DNA of 64,000 nt from Vibrio gigantis (GCF_024347515.1 NZ_AP025492.1:1-64000), one strand, 5' to 3'. Shown: positions 46,667 to 57,393, numbered from the stretch's first letter. Notes: generated from the letters alone by a model not told the origin. Made by a program: numbers and translations.

Positions 46667-46681
46667 TTGCATTTATTGCAA
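46667..46681. promoter_or_regulatory. Putative IlvY operator
   Basis: TTGCA and TGCAA (46667-46671 and 46677-46681) form an inverted repeat spaced by five bases, the T-N11-A architecture of LysR boxes. It lies in the ilvY-ilvC divergent region, 21 bp upstream of ilvY and 112 bp upstream of ilvC. Confidence 0.6.
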
Positions 46682-46792
46682 TAACTAATTGTGAATATAT
46701 CACTTTCAGCAACGGAGTGTCTGTTTTAGTATGAAGTCATTCGATAGAGAGATATCGACCTTACGGACTTATTTTTAAAGGAGTGCCCTAGA

Positions 46793-48277
46793 ATGGCTAA
46801 CTATTTCAATACATTAAACCTTCGTGAACAACTAGACCAACTAGGTCGTTGCCGCTTCATGGATCGTGAAGAATTTGCGACAGAAGCTGAATATCTTGAA
46901 GGTAAGAAAATCGTAATTGTTGGTTGTGGTGCTCAAGGCCTAAACCAAGGTCTAAACATGCGTGATTCTGGTCTAGACGTATCTTACGCTCTTCGCCAAG
47001 CAGCAATTGACGAGAAGCGTCAATCATTCAAGAACGCTGATGAGAACGGCTTTGTTGTTGGTAGCTACGAAACGCTAATCCCTCAAGCAGACCTAGTAAT
47101 CAACCTGACTCCAGACAAGCAACACACAAACGTTGTTGAAACTGTAATGCCTCTAATGAAAGAAGGCGCTGCACTTGGTTACTCTCACGGCTTTAACGTT
47201 GTTGAAGAAGGCATGCAGTTACGTTCTGACCTTACGGTAGTAATGGTTGCACCTAAGTGTCCTGGTTCTGAAGTTCGCGAAGAGTACAAGCGTGGTTTCG
47301 GTGTACCAACACTGATCGCTGTTCACCCAGAAAATGATCCTAAAGGTGAAGGCTGGGATATCGCTAAAGCTTGGGCTGCTGGTACCGGTGGTCACCGTGC
47401 AGGTTGCCTAGAGTCTTCTTTCGTAGCGGAAGTTAAATCTGACCTTATGGGTGAGCAAACTATCCTTTGTGGCATGCTACAAGCAGGTTCTATCGTATCT
47501 TACGAGAAGATGATTGCTGACGGCATTGAACCAGGTTACGCAGGCAAGCTTCTACAATACGGTTGGGAAACAATCACTGAAGCACTTAAGTTCGGTGGCG
47601 TCACTCACATGATGGACCGTCTATCTAACCCAGCTAAAGTTAAAGCGTTTGAGCTTTCGGAAGAGCTTAAAGACCTAATGCGTCCGCTTTACAACAAGCA
47701 TATGGATGACATCATCTCTGGTCACTTCTCTAGCACTATGATGGCTGACTGGGCGAATGATGATGTGAATCTACTAGGCTGGCGTGAAGAGACAGGCGAA
47801 ACTGCATTCGAAAACTACCCAGCTTCTGACGTAGAAATCTCAGAGCAAGAGTATTTCGATAACGGTATCCTGATGGTTGCTATGGTTCGTGCTGGTGTTG
47901 AGTTAGCATTCGAAGCTATGACTGCATCTGGCATTATCGATGAGTCTGCTTACTACGAATCTCTACATGAGCTTCCACTAATCGCAAACACAGTTGCTCG
48001 TAAGCGTCTTTACGAAATGAACGTTGTAATCTCTGATACAGCTGAGTACGGTAACTACCTATTCGCTAACGTAGCAACACCGCTACTACGTGAGAAGTTC
48101 ATGCCTTCAGTAGCAACAGACGTGATCGGCCGTGGTCTAGGTGAAACATCTAACCAAGTTGATAACGCTAAGCTAATTGAAGTAAACGAAGCTATCCGTA
48201 ATCACCCTGTTGAATACATTGGTGAAGAGCTACGTAGCTACATGAGCGACATGAAACGTATTGCTGTAGGCGGTTAA
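46793..48277 (+). CDS. ilvC: Ketol-acid reductoisomerase IlvC (class II, long form)
   Basis: IlvC is the NADPH- and Mg-dependent enzyme of valine, leucine and isoleucine synthesis that isomerises and reduces acetolactate or acetohydroxybutyrate. The 494 residues are of the long class II type (E. coli 491). The N-terminal Rossmann motif [17 protein letters not shown] is near 45 (varied), followed by [15 protein letters not shown] duplicated knotted C-terminal domain carries metal-binding acidic residues in [15 protein letters not shown] and [19 protein letters not shown]. It is transcribed from the region shared with ilvY and ends at a clear terminator. Confidence 0.97.
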   Translation: MANYFNTLNLREQLDQLGRCRFMDREEFATEAEYLEGKKIVIVGCGAQGLNQGLNMRDSGLDVSYALRQAAIDEKRQSFKNADENGFVVGSYETLIPQADLVINLTPDKQHTNVVETVMPLMKEGAALGYSHGFNVVEEGMQLRSDLTVVMVAPKCPGSEVREEYKRGFGVPTLIAVHPENDPKGEGWDIAKAWAAGTGGHRAGCLESSFVAEVKSDLMGEQTILCGMLQAGSIVSYEKMIADGIEPGYAGKLLQYGWETITEALKFGGVTHMMDRLSNPAKVKAFELSEELKDLMRPLYNKHMDDIISGHFSSTMMADWANDDVNLLGWREETGETAFENYPASDVEISEQEYFDNGILMVAMVRAGVELAFEAMTASGIIDESAYYESLHELPLIANTVARKRLYEMNVVISDTAEYGNYLFANVATPLLREKFMPSVATDVIGRGLGETSNQVDNAKLIEVNEAIRNHPVEYIGEELRSYMSDMKRIAVGG

Positions 48278-48374
48278 TTCGTCGCTTAGATACTGCGAAT
48301 TTGTAGAAAAAGCAAAGCAGTATCAATAACTCCTTACAGGTTGGAGTTATGAATAAGCAACACAACATCTAATG

Positions 48375-48408
48375 AAAAGGCTTGGTCGCCGTTGACCAAG
48401 CCTTTTTT
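48375..48408 (+). terminator. Terminator of ilvC
   Basis: AAAGGCTTGGTC and GACCAAGCCTTT form a 12-bp stem around GCCGTT, followed by TTT. It lies about 97 bp after the ilvC stop. Confidence 0.88.
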
Positions 48409-48532
48409 GTTTTTTAGTGGGAGTCGAGAATGCTTCGCGTACCTAAGGGTTATGGCTTTAAAGCTAAGTCATTTCCGAAAACAGCAAAGGAGTGTGGTCG
48501 GGAATCTCTCCTTATTATTCTCGCTTGCATAA

Positions 48533-48562
48533 AAAAGGGCTGACGCTTCACGTCAACCCTTC
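48533..48562 (-). terminator. Terminator of ubiK
   Basis: AAGGGCTGACG (48535-48545) pairs with CGTCAACCCTT (48551-48561, one G-U or mismatch) around CTTCA, with a T-rich minus-strand flank. It lies just downstream of ubiK. Confidence 0.75.
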
Positions 48563-48581
48563 TATGTTTTTCGCTGATAGC

Positions 48582-48833
48582 TTACTTGTCAGCAAGCTTA
48601 GCTTCTAGATCTGCTAGCTTCTGTTCCATTTCAGTTAGCTTTTGACGAGTGCGAAGCAGTACTTGTGTTTGTACATCAAACTCTTCACGGCTCACAACAT
48701 CTAGTTTGTTTAACTGGCCTTGGATAACTTGGCGAACTTTTTGATCTACGTCTGAACCAAGCTCTTTTACTGGTTGGGGCATAGAATCGTGTATCTGCTT
48801 AGCAATTTGCTCTAGTTTTTTTGGATCAAACAT
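48582..48833 (-). CDS. ubiK: Ubiquinone biosynthesis accessory factor UbiK
   Basis: UbiK (formerly YqiC) is a small coiled-coil protein that interacts with UbiJ and membrane lipids and supports aerobic ubiquinone synthesis. The 83 residues begin [19 protein letters not shown], the family start, and have a C-terminal coiled coil (about 45-82) rich in heptad Leu, ending [16 protein letters not shown]. Length fits (E. coli 96). It lies between ilvC and the vex efflux genes, on its own. The SD is weak. Confidence 0.9.
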   Translation of the reverse strand: MFDPKKLEQIAKQIHDSMPQPVKELGSDVDQKVRQVIQGQLNKLDVVSREEFDVQTQVLLRTRQKLTEMEQKLADLEAKLADK

Positions 48834-48902
48834 ATCGATTAAAACTCCTGACTATTTATCACTATTCTATTTAATCACACTTGAGATGTCGCCTATGGCG
48901 TA

Positions 48903-48932
48903 TAAAAAAAGGCCACCGAAGTAGCCTTTTTA
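48903..48932 (-). terminator. Terminator of the vex operon
   Basis: On the minus strand, AAAGGCTAC TTCG GTGGCCTTTTTTT forms a hairpin with a UUCG-type loop and T-tract. It lies 21 bp after the vexB stop. Confidence 0.82.
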
Positions 48933-48952
48933 TTGTTAATACGACTTAGCGA

Positions 48953-51900
48953 TTACTTATTATCAGCTAATTCTCTGTGTGCCGCTTTTGCTTCATCGAC
49001 ACGAGCTAGCTTTTCTAGATCTTTGTCTTCAACAAATACAGGTAGAGGTTTGTGTTTTTCAGCCAGGTAGCTGTAAATCACTGGCAGTACAAATAGCGTG
49101 AAGATAGTACCAATCGCTAGACCAGCAACGATTACGATACCAATACTAAAGCGCTGAGCCGCACCCGCACCACTTGCGTACATCAGTGGGATTAGACCCG
49201 CGATCATCGCTGCTGTAGTCATTAGGATTGGACGAAGACGAACCTTCGCAGCTTCCATTACCGCTTCGATACGAGTTTTGTGATGGTGCAACTGTTCTTC
49301 TTTTGCAACTTCACAGATCAAGATACCGTGCTTGGTGATCAGGCCGACTAAGGTGATCAACCCTACTTGCGAGTAGATGTTCATCGTTGCCGCACCCCAA
49401 GCCAGAGCAATTAGGGCACCACAGATCGCCAATGGTACAGATACCATGATAACCAATGGATCTTTAAGAGATTCGAATTGAATCGCTAGTACCAAGAAGA
49501 TGATAGCCAGTGCCAAACCAAAGGTCGCGTAAAGTGCGCTACCTTCAGTTACGTATTGGCGTGCTTCACCCATATAATCGTGGTTGTAGCCACTTGGAAG
49601 CTTATTCGCTGCCGTGTCTTCAAACCATGCAATTGCATCACCCATTGCAGCGCCTGGAGCCGGTACTGCACCAATCGTAGCCGAGTTCAATTGGTTGAAG
49701 TGAGGAAGAGAGCGAGGCTCTGCCACAACATCAATCGTAATCAAACTGCCTAGCGGTACAGCATTGCCATCCGCAGCACGTACGTAGTAATTATTCATCG
49801 ATTCTGGGTTCAAACGGTATTTACGTTCAACCTGAGGGATAACCTCGTAAGAACGACCATTCAAGTCGATACGGTTTACGTAGCCATCTGACATCATGGT
49901 ACCTAGCGTGATACCGATATCTTGCATGGTCACGCCGTATGCGCCCGCTTTATCCTTGTCGATGTGTACTTTCATCGTTGCTGAGTCGTAGTTCAGATCG
50001 AGATCCGAGTATACGAACAGTGGGTTTGTCGCTACATCAGTCAAGATATCAGTGGTGATTTGGAACAAGCTCTCAAAACTGTTTGGTGTTGTAATAACAA
50101 ACTGAATTGGAAGACCTGAACCTGCACCTGGTAGTTCTGGCATTTGGAACGCTGTTACTGCCATTCCAGGAACATCTTTCACCAAACCACCAACGCGGTT
50201 TGCTACTTCTGATTGGCTTGCTTCACGTTCACTCCATGGAACCATAGATGCAATACCGAACGCTTGGTTTGCATTAGGAACACCAGTAAACACCTGCGCG
50301 TAAGCGACTTCTGGCTGATCAGACAGAATCTTGTTTACGTCGTTCATGGTATTTTGCATGAAGTCTAAGTTTGCATTTGATGGCGCTGTACCCATAAGCA
50401 TGATTACACCTTTATCTTCTGAAGGTGCTAACTCACTCGGGATGAACTTAAACAGCATCGGTAAGCTTGCAAATACGATAACAGCAAAGCCAATGAATAC
50501 TGGGCGATGGTTCATTACCGCACCAAGCATACGCTCGTAACGGTTAGTCATACCATCCAGTACGCTATGTACCTTTTGTTCAAACTTGCTTGGTTCAGCG
50601 TGAGCTTTCAGCATTTTTGAACACATCATTGGCGACAGCGTTAATGCCACGATACCGGATACAAATACAGAACCGGCTAGAGTTAATGCAAACTCTTTAA
50701 ACAGCGAACCTGTGATACCACCCATCATCGCGATAGGGGCGTATACTGCACCTAGCGTTAGTGTCATTGCGATAACAGGAACCGCAATTTCACGAGTACC
50801 GATGATCGCAGCGCGGAAAGGAGACTCCCCGAGCTTGATATGCCTGTCGACGTTCTCAAGTACTACGATTGCATCATCTACCACCAGACCGATGGCGAGT
50901 ACCATTGCCAGTAGTGTCATCAGGTTCCAAGAGAACCCCATTGCCTGCATTACCATTGCCACACCAATCAAAGACAGTGGGATAGTAACGATAGGGATAA
51001 GAACCGCACGGAAAGAACCCAAGAACAAGGTAATTACGATCAGTACGATTAATGCTGCTTCAAGGATGGTCTTGATAACCTCTTGAATCGATTCGTTAAT
51101 CGCAATCGTCGAGTCATACATCACGTTCATTGAGATGTTGCTCGGAAGGTTCTTCTCTAGCTGAGGAAGAAGCTCAAGTACATCTGCTGCAATGTTGATT
51201 GGGTTAGCACTTGGTGCCGCGTTAATCGCTGCAACAACCGCTTCCTGACCATTAGCACTTGCACGGTAAACATCGTGGCTTTTCTCTAGAGAAACCTTCG
51301 CAATGTCAGATAGGCGGATGATCTCGCCTTCACCGCTTCGTACTACAAGGTTCTCTAGTTCTTCAGTGTTGGATACTTGTGTATCAGCACTGCCGTTGTA
51401 GAGAACGAACTCACCGGTTGCTTGGCCCGTTGCCGATTGGTAGTTGTTGGCATTCAATACCGTCATTACATCACTAGCAGTTAGATTAACTGCAGCCATT
51501 TTTGACGGGTCTAGCCATACGCGTAGTGCGTATTTCATACCACCGTACAGGTCAACTTTCGATACACCGTTTACTGTAAATAGCTGCGGGTTGATTACAC
51601 GCTCTAGATAATCGGTAATTTGGCTCGACACCAACTCATCACTAGTAAAACCAATGTAGAGTACAGCTGTTGTTGAACCGGTCGACATGGTTACGGTTGG
51701 ATCTTCCGCTTCTTTAGGCAGCTGAGAACGAACCGAGTTTGTTTTCGCCAGTATGTCAGACAGCGCTGCGTTCGGGTCGGTGTTCAACTTCATGTTAACG
51801 GTAATCGTAGAGCTACCGAGTACAGAAGATGAAGTCATATAATCGATATTATCCGCTTGCGCCACAGCCTGTTCGAGGGGCTGGGTGATAAAGCCTTGGA

Positions 51901-52075
51901 TAAGATCGGCACTTGCACCGTAGTAACTCGTAGTTACGGTTACGACGGTATTCGTCATTTCAGGGTATTCACGCACCTGCATTTTGAAGATTGCTTGTAA
52001 GCCAAGCAGCGCAATCAAAAAGCTGATGGATACCGCTAGAACTGGACGTTTAATAAAAACATCAGTAAAGCGCAT
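48953..52075 (-). CDS. vexB: RND-family multidrug efflux permease VexB
   Basis: VexB is the inner-membrane proton-antiport pump of a tripartite efflux system. The 1040 residues have the AcrB-like layout: TM1, a large porter loop, a cluster of TM2-6, a second loop, and TM8-12. The proton-relay pair Asp400-Asp401 lies in GLVVDDAIVVLENVDR, and further motifs are ALIVLIVITLFLGSFRAVLIP and LGLITKHGILICEVAKE in slightly varied order. The context, beside vexA, vexR and ilvC, matches V. cholerae VC0162-VC0165 as I remember it, so I name it vexB by synteny and homology. Confidence 0.88.
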   Translation of the reverse strand: MRFTDVFIKRPVLAVSISFLIALLGLQAIFKMQVREYPEMTNTVVTVTTSYYGASADLIQGFITQPLEQAVAQADNIDYMTSSSVLGSSTITVNMKLNTDPNAALSDILAKTNSVRSQLPKEAEDPTVTMSTGSTTAVLYIGFTSDELVSSQITDYLERVINPQLFTVNGVSKVDLYGGMKYALRVWLDPSKMAAVNLTASDVMTVLNANNYQSATGQATGEFVLYNGSADTQVSNTEELENLVVRSGEGEIIRLSDIAKVSLEKSHDVYRASANGQEAVVAAINAAPSANPINIAADVLELLPQLEKNLPSNISMNVMYDSTIAINESIQEVIKTILEAALIVLIVITLFLGSFRAVLIPIVTIPLSLIGVAMVMQAMGFSWNLMTLLAMVLAIGLVVDDAIVVLENVDRHIKLGESPFRAAIIGTREIAVPVIAMTLTLGAVYAPIAMMGGITGSLFKEFALTLAGSVFVSGIVALTLSPMMCSKMLKAHAEPSKFEQKVHSVLDGMTNRYERMLGAVMNHRPVFIGFAVIVFASLPMLFKFIPSELAPSEDKGVIMLMGTAPSNANLDFMQNTMNDVNKILSDQPEVAYAQVFTGVPNANQAFGIASMVPWSEREASQSEVANRVGGLVKDVPGMAVTAFQMPELPGAGSGLPIQFVITTPNSFESLFQITTDILTDVATNPLFVYSDLDLNYDSATMKVHIDKDKAGAYGVTMQDIGITLGTMMSDGYVNRIDLNGRSYEVIPQVERKYRLNPESMNNYYVRAADGNAVPLGSLITIDVVAEPRSLPHFNQLNSATIGAVPAPGAAMGDAIAWFEDTAANKLPSGYNHDYMGEARQYVTEGSALYATFGLALAIIFLVLAIQFESLKDPLVIMVSVPLAICGALIALAWGAATMNIYSQVGLITLVGLITKHGILICEVAKEEQLHHHKTRIEAVMEAAKVRLRPILMTTAAMIAGLIPLMYASGAGAAQRFSIGIVIVAGLAIGTIFTLFVLPVIYSYLAEKHKPLPVFVEDKDLEKLARVDEAKAAHRELADNK

Positions 52076-52086
52076 TATGCCTCCAG

Positions 52087-53193
52087 TTACAGCTTAGGTG
52101 TTTCAGATGGTGGTGTGATTGCATCACTTTCCACAACCTTAACTTTGGCACCGTTACTTAGACGTACTTGGCCAGAAGTTACAACCGTATCGCCAGCTTT
52201 AACACCCTCAAGAATGTGTGCAATATCAGCTGTGCGTTCACCTACTTTTACCACTTGCTGAGAAACGCGTTGAACACCGTCTTCTTCAGTCAAGATGTAA
52301 ACATTGTCACCGTATAGAGTGAAAGTAATCGCCGTTTGAGGCAGGGTTACTTGGTTCTCTAGTTTTGGCAGAATGATGTTAGCGCGAGCGAACATGCCGC
52401 TACGAAGTTTGCCATCATTGTTTGGAATGTCTGCTTGAACTTGAATCAGACCACTTTGCACGCTAACTGCTGGTTCAATTGCACTGATAGAGCCCTCAAA
52501 TGGGATCTCTGGGTAAGCGTCAACAAAGATATCAACTGCTTGACCCACATTGATACGAGAGATGTCAGTTTGAGAAACTGTGAAGCGTAGGCGCATTACA
52601 CTGGTATCTTCTAAACGAACGATATCAGTACCTGATTGTAGGTATTGGCCAAGGTAAACGTTACGGATACCAACGGTACCATCGAATGGTGCGCGAATTT
52701 CGCGACGATCGATAGACGCTTTTAGGCTCTCAATATCAGCTGAAAGAGAGAAGTAGTTAGCTTCTGCTTCATCGTAAGCTTCTTTAGAGATAGAGCCTTT
52801 CTTAAATAGACCTTGGTAACGCTTGTACTTTGCTTTTGCTGCAGGCAAACGAGCTTCAGAACTCTTAAGGTTCGCTTTCTCTACGTCTGAATCAAGGCGA
52901 ACTAATAGTTGATCGCTCTTAACTTCAGTACCTGACTCAAAAGAGATCTGGTCAATAACACCGCTGGTTTCGTTCGCGAGTGTTACACCTTGGTTAGGTT
53001 CGATAAAGCCGATAGCTTCAATCACTGGAACCCAGTCGATCGGCTGAACTTCAGTTACCGTTACTGGAAACTCTGGTTCAGGGCGGTTGGCCATATACTC
53101 AGCAATTTTTTGTTGTTTGAACATGTTAAACCCAATAACGCTGCCGAAAAGTAGCACTGCGATGAGTAACATGAAGAAAGTCCACTTTTTCAT
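52087..53193 (-). CDS. vexA: RND efflux periplasmic adaptor VexA
   Basis: VexA is the periplasmic membrane-fusion protein linking the VexB pump to a TolC-type channel. From ATG at 53193 it has 368 residues: an N-terminal anchor helix (about 3-24), then the beta-barrel and lipoyl halves. The lipoyl region has SGVIDQISFESGTEVKSDQLL; RAPFDGTVGIRNVYLGQYLQSG and a beta domain with MFARANIILP follow. It contains no lipobox, unlike many MFPs. An in-frame TTG at 53202 is less likely because its Shine-Dalgarno spacing is short. It lies between vexR and vexB, 12 bp from vexB. Confidence 0.87.
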   Translation of the reverse strand: MKKWTFFMLLIAVLLFGSVIGFNMFKQQKIAEYMANRPEPEFPVTVTEVQPIDWVPVIEAIGFIEPNQGVTLANETSGVIDQISFESGTEVKSDQLLVRLDSDVEKANLKSSEARLPAAKAKYKRYQGLFKKGSISKEAYDEAEANYFSLSADIESLKASIDRREIRAPFDGTVGIRNVYLGQYLQSGTDIVRLEDTSVMRLRFTVSQTDISRINVGQAVDIFVDAYPEIPFEGSISAIEPAVSVQSGLIQVQADIPNNDGKLRSGMFARANIILPKLENQVTLPQTAITFTLYGDNVYILTEEDGVQRVSQQVVKVGERTADIAHILEGVKAGDTVVTSGQVRLSNGAKVKVVESDAITPPSETPKL

Positions 53194-53211
53194 TATGGTC
53201 AAAACTCCGAT

Positions 53212-53793
53212 CTAGTGTTTAATTATTGCATCCCAACTGGCTTCTATTGCAGCTTCTAGTGCTGCCTCGTCGAGTTGGTAAAATCCTAAAGAATGCTTTC
53301 GCGCTAGAGATACGCTAGCCGCTAAGCTCAAGCCACTTAGTACTTCATTATCAAGTGGTTTAAACAATCCTTGCTCTTTACCCTCATTAAATAGCAGCTC
53401 AACTTGGGCAAACATTTTACGTTCTAGTTCCCTGAAGTTTAGGCTATTTGTGATGGGTAGCGAGTCATACTGAACCCGATTTTTTATCGCAGCTAAGTTC
53501 GTTCCCGCTAAGTTCCATATGTTTAACCACATAGTACGATAGCGTTGTTTAATTGGATCCGAATCATTAACCCCTTCTTGAACAGCATCAGCTACTCTTT
53601 GAGTCACGAGCACTCGAACATCATCGATCAAGTGATCCTTATCATCGAAGTAGCGGTAGATAGTACCTGCAGCAACTCCCGCTTCTTTGGCTAATTTTTG
53701 CATTGAAAGGCCTTGGAAGCCGACCTCTGCAATTAGCTTTTCAGCGGCTGAAAGTATTTGCTGGCGCTTATCCTGAGGTGCATGAGTTGTCAT
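53212..53793 (-). CDS. vexR: TetR-family repressor VexR
   Basis: VexR is a TetR-type regulator heading the vexRAB operon. The 193 residues contain an N-terminal HTH (about 28-50, LSMQKLAKEAGVAAGTIYRYF) and an all-helical ligand-binding domain. It is the first gene of the operon, with vexA 18 bp downstream. A perfect 22-bp palindrome sits 13 bp before its start and is the likely autoregulatory operator. The inducing ligand is unknown. Confidence 0.87.
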   Translation of the reverse strand: MTTHAPQDKRQQILSAAEKLIAEVGFQGLSMQKLAKEAGVAAGTIYRYFDDKDHLIDDVRVLVTQRVADAVQEGVNDSDPIKQRYRTMWLNIWNLAGTNLAAIKNRVQYDSLPITNSLNFRELERKMFAQVELLFNEGKEQGLFKPLDNEVLSGLSLAASVSLARKHSLGFYQLDEAALEAAIEASWDAIIKH

Positions 53794-53805
53794 ATTTCAA
53801 TCACC

Positions 53806-53827
53806 AATGAATGAACGTTCATTCATT
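53806..53827. promoter_or_regulatory. Perfect 22-bp palindromic VexR operator
   Basis: Bases 53806-53827 are a perfect palindrome of ATGAATGAAC/GTTCATTCAT arms centred at 53816/53817, with repeated TGAA/TTCA direct sub-motifs inside. It lies 13 bp upstream of vexR and is the dominant symmetric sequence between vexR and rep. TetR regulators typically bind such palindromes near their own promoter. Confidence 0.78.
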
Positions 53828-53973
53828 ATAGCCTAATAACCACACACATGTGCAACAAAGTTTTACATCATCAACGTAAAAATCTTGTATAAGAGAACGT
53901 AGCATTCGTGGTGTTGCAGCATTATTATAGGCGCGCAATTGAATTCGCCCCTCTAGACCAAATTGAGAATCAA

Positions 53974-55992
53974 ATGAAACTGAATCCAAGACAAGATGAA
54001 GCCGTGAAATATGTTTCGGGCCCCTGCTTAGTATTAGCGGGCGCTGGATCCGGTAAAACACGTGTTATCACGAATAAGATCGCTTACTTGGTTCAAGAGT
54101 GTGGCTATAAAGCGCGCAATATTGCAGCGGTAACCTTTACCAATAAAGCGGCTCGCGAGATGAAAGAGCGTGTTGGACAAACTCTGGGGAAGGGTGAGTC
54201 GAAAGGTCTGATCGTTTCAACCTTTCATACCATGGGCTTAACTATCATTCGTCGTGAATACAAAGCGCTGGGTTTGAAAGCAGGCTTCTCTCTGTTTGAT
54301 GATCAAGATCAGTTGGCTCTGTTAAAAGAGCTAACAGAAAGACAGATTGATGGCGACAAGGATTTACTGCGTGCATTGATGAGTGCGATTTCGAATTGGA
54401 AGAATGACATGCTGACGCCAGATCAGGCGAAAGCGCGCGCTCAAGGTGAACAAGATCAGCTATTTGCGTTCTGCTTCGATATGTATCAAAAGCAGATGAA
54501 GGCCTACAACGCCCTCGATTTTGATGATTTGATTGCCCTGCCGGTACAATTGCTTAAAACCAATCAAGAGGTGCGCGAACGTTGGCAGTCACGTATTCGC
54601 TACCTACTAGTGGACGAATACCAAGATACTAACACCAGCCAGTACGAATTGGTTCGCTTACTGGTTGGAGAGCGTGGTCGTTTGACGGTAGTAGGTGACG
54701 ATGACCAATCTATTTACTCTTGGCGTGGTGCGAAACCGCAAAACTTGGTGTTGCTGGGTGAGGACTATCCGAACCTTCGCTTGATCAAGCTAGAGCAAAA
54801 TTATCGCTCAACCAGTCGAATCTTGCGTGCAGCGAACATCTTGATCGCTAACAACCCACACGTTTATGAAAAGTCACTGTTCTCTGAGATCCCAGACGGT
54901 GAAAAGCTCAAGGTATTAAATGCCAAGAATGAAGAGCACGAAGCAGAACGTATTACCGGTGAGATCATCGCTCACAAGTTTTTGAATCGCACAGAATACA
55001 AAGATTACGCAGTGCTTTACCGTGGTAACCATCAATCTCGCTTGATTGAAAAAGCCTTGATGCAGAACCGTGTGCCTTACAAGATCTCTGGCGGTACCTC
55101 TTTCTTCGCTAGAGCTGAGATTAAAGACATCATGGCTTACCTGCGTGTGTTGGTGAACCCTGATGATGACAACGCCTTCCTACGTATTGTAAACACACCG
55201 CGTCGTGAGATTGGTCCGGTGACGCTTGAGAAGTTAGGCAGTTACGCCAATATGCGTGCTAAGAGCCTGTTTGAAGCTAGCTTTGAGATGGGCTTAGAGC
55301 AAACACTGACGGGACGTGGTTTAGAAAACCTGCGCCGTTTCGGTGACTGGATTGTTCGTATATCGGATAACGCAGAGCGTGGTAACACCGTGGATGCGGT
55401 TCGTGCTTTGGTTCGTGATATTAACTATGAAGATTGGTTATACGAAACCTCTGCGAGCCCGAAAGCTGCTGAAATGCGAATGAAGAACGTTTCTGATCTT
55501 TATAGTTGGATTGTGGCCGATCTTGAGGGTGACAACTACGACAAAGAAGAGAAAACCCTACGCGAGGTAGTTCAACGCTTAACACTGCGCGACATGATGG
55601 AGCGTGGTGAAGATGATGACGATGCAGACCAGGTTCAATTAATGACGTTGCACGCATCGAAAGGCCTAGAGTTTCCGTATGTATTTCTGATGGGTGCTGA
55701 AGAGGGTATCTTGCCGCACCAAACCAGTGTCGATGAAGGTAACGTAGAAGAAGAACGTCGTCTGATGTATGTAGGGATTACTCGAGCTCAGAAAGAGCTG
55801 ACCTTTACTAAGTGTCGTGAACGTCGTCAGTATGGCGAGTTGATTAAGCCAACACAAAGCCGCTTCCTTGACGAGCTACCGCATGAGGATGTTGAGTGGG
55901 AAAGCGTGAAGAAGCCTCAATCCGCTGAAGAAAGAATGGAAAAAGGGCAGGCGCACATTGCTAATATTCGAGCGATGTTCAACAAGAAGTAA
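53974..55992 (+). CDS. rep: ATP-dependent DNA helicase Rep
   Basis: Rep is a 3'-5' SF1A helicase that clears proteins ahead of replication forks. From the ATG at 53974 it has 672 residues, the same length as E. coli Rep, and starts [20 protein letters not shown]. It has Walker A AGAGSGKT (23-29), [15 protein letters not shown], Walker [25 protein letters not shown], and the C-terminal [21 protein letters not shown] with YVGITRAQ. The Rep-specific length and the lack of extra UvrD C-terminal sequence favour rep over uvrD. An upstream ATG at 53908 would add 22 unrelated residues overlapping the vexR promoter region. Confidence 0.94.
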   Translation: MKLNPRQDEAVKYVSGPCLVLAGAGSGKTRVITNKIAYLVQECGYKARNIAAVTFTNKAAREMKERVGQTLGKGESKGLIVSTFHTMGLTIIRREYKALGLKAGFSLFDDQDQLALLKELTERQIDGDKDLLRALMSAISNWKNDMLTPDQAKARAQGEQDQLFAFCFDMYQKQMKAYNALDFDDLIALPVQLLKTNQEVRERWQSRIRYLLVDEYQDTNTSQYELVRLLVGERGRLTVVGDDDQSIYSWRGAKPQNLVLLGEDYPNLRLIKLEQNYRSTSRILRAANILIANNPHVYEKSLFSEIPDGEKLKVLNAKNEEHEAERITGEIIAHKFLNRTEYKDYAVLYRGNHQSRLIEKALMQNRVPYKISGGTSFFARAEIKDIMAYLRVLVNPDDDNAFLRIVNTPRREIGPVTLEKLGSYANMRAKSLFEASFEMGLEQTLTGRGLENLRRFGDWIVRISDNAERGNTVDAVRALVRDINYEDWLYETSASPKAAEMRMKNVSDLYSWIVADLEGDNYDKEEKTLREVVQRLTLRDMMERGEDDDDADQVQLMTLHASKGLEFPYVFLMGAEEGILPHQTSVDEGNVEEERRLMYVGITRAQKELTFTKCRERRQYGELIKPTQSRFLDELPHEDVEWESVKKPQSAEERMEKGQAHIANIRAMFNKK

Positions 55993-56023
55993 TGCTCTGC
56001 TTTAATAGCACTATATAGAAGCT

Positions 56024-56056
56024 AATAAAAAAGGTGACCATGAGGTCACCTTTTTT
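56024..56056. terminator. Bidirectional terminator between rep and the cytochrome
   Basis: AAAAAAGGTGACC and GGTCACCTTTTTT form a 13-bp stem around ATGA, with T runs on both strands. It serves rep and the convergent cytochrome c gene. Confidence 0.88.
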
Positions 56057-56073
56057 GAATCTGGTATTTTTAA

Positions 56074-56487
56074 TTACAGACCAGCAATCATGTGCTCGAT
56101 AGCATCTTTGATTTCGTCGTCTGAACAGTCCATACATGAACCTTTCGCAGGCATCGCATTGAAACCGTTGATTGCGTGGTCAGCTAGGATGTCGCGACCT
56201 TGAGCAATACGAGGGCCCCAATCTCCAGCATCACCTGTTTTAGGTGCGCCACTTACGCCAGATGCGTGACAAGCGATACAAAAGGTACCGTAAACTGCTG
56301 CGCCATCACGAGGGCCTGTTGGTTCTGCGGCTACTGGCTCGCTGCCGACTAGGTAAACTTGGCCAACGGGTTTGATGCGTTCAGCAATTGCATCTTGCTC
56401 CGCTTCGCTTAGGCCTGCAGCCATTGCGCCAGTTGAAAAGGTTAAAACTGCGATGACAACGCTTAAAATTCGACGAGACATATCCAT
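56074..56487 (-). CDS. Cytochrome c5-family protein
   Basis: This is a monohaem exported cytochrome c. From the ATG at 56487 it has 137 residues: a Sec signal peptide (RRILSVVIAVLTFSTGAMA), then CIACHASG, the haem-binding CxxCH. Further on are a second Cys pair (SCMDCS), a signature of the cytochrome c5 fold, and a Met ligand in FNAMPAKG. A start two codons later at 56481 is possible. The much earlier in-frame ATG at 56637 would add 50 residues with no signal. It is monocistronic; the 300 bp upstream hold only the promoter region and a tRNA cluster. Confidence 0.87.
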   Translation of the reverse strand: MDMSRRILSVVIAVLTFSTGAMAAGLSEAEQDAIAERIKPVGQVYLVGSEPVAAEPTGPRDGAAVYGTFCIACHASGVSGAPKTGDAGDWGPRIAQGRDILADHAINGFNAMPAKGSCMDCSDDEIKDAIEHMIAGL

Positions 56488-56785
56488 TAAACTCACTTTA
56501 CATTCCCAAGGTAAGTACATGCTTACCAATTTATAGTGTTGGAAGGGTGTTTTGGCTTTAACCAGCAAAGAGCAACTGTTAAACCAATGTAAATAATGGG
56601 TGATTATATCCCGATAAGTTGTTGCAATAAACAACAACTTATAAGCTGTGGCGGGTTGTAGTACTCAAATAAGGGGTTTATCACATATTAACTGTCGAAA
56701 AAGAGACCAAACAGAAAAAAAAGTTAAAAAAGTACTAGACGGCATTGGGTGATATACGTATTATTCCACTCCGCCGACAGGGCAT

Positions 56786-56862
<77 letters not shown>

Positions 56863-56910
56863 TCCGGTCTCTTACTTCGGTAAGTGAGAAATTGGCAGAA
56901 AAGAAATAAT

Positions 56911-56987
56911 GGTGGCTATAGCTCAGTTGGTAGAGCCCTGGATTGTGATTCCGGTGGTCGCGAGTTCGAATCTCGTTAGCCACCCCA
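56911..56987 (+). tRNA. tRNA-His (GTG), copy 1
   Basis: A 77-nt cloverleaf with the extra 5' G of tRNA-His, encoded CCA and anticodon GTG in GATTGTGATTC. A near-identical second copy lies 274 bp downstream. Confidence 0.96.
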
Positions 56988-57064
56988 TTCTTTCTTTACA
57001 AAATATCGGTAGCTTCGGCTTCCAGTGTTGACTCATTATTCCCAAGAGTCGATACAAAACTAGT

Positions 57065-57141
<77 letters not shown>

Positions 57142-57184
57142 CTATTTCAATAATCGCTTTTAAGCGGTTATATAAAAAATTAGT

Positions 57185-57261
57185 GGTGGCTATAGCTCAG
57201 TTGGTAGAGCCCTGGATTGTGATTCCGGTGGTCGCGAGTTCGAATCTCGTTAGCCACCCCA
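57185..57261 (+). tRNA. tRNA-His (GTG), copy 2
   Basis: A second 77-nt tRNA-His, identical in sequence to the first as far as I can compare it. It implies a duplication of the His-Pro pair. Confidence 0.96.
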
Positions 57262-57316
57262 TTAATTTTGGTAGCTTCTTTGAAGTTCCCAGTTTGAGAA
57301 ATCAAGCGAAACGTCT

Positions 57317-57380
<64 letters not shown>

Positions 57381-57393
<13 letters not shown>

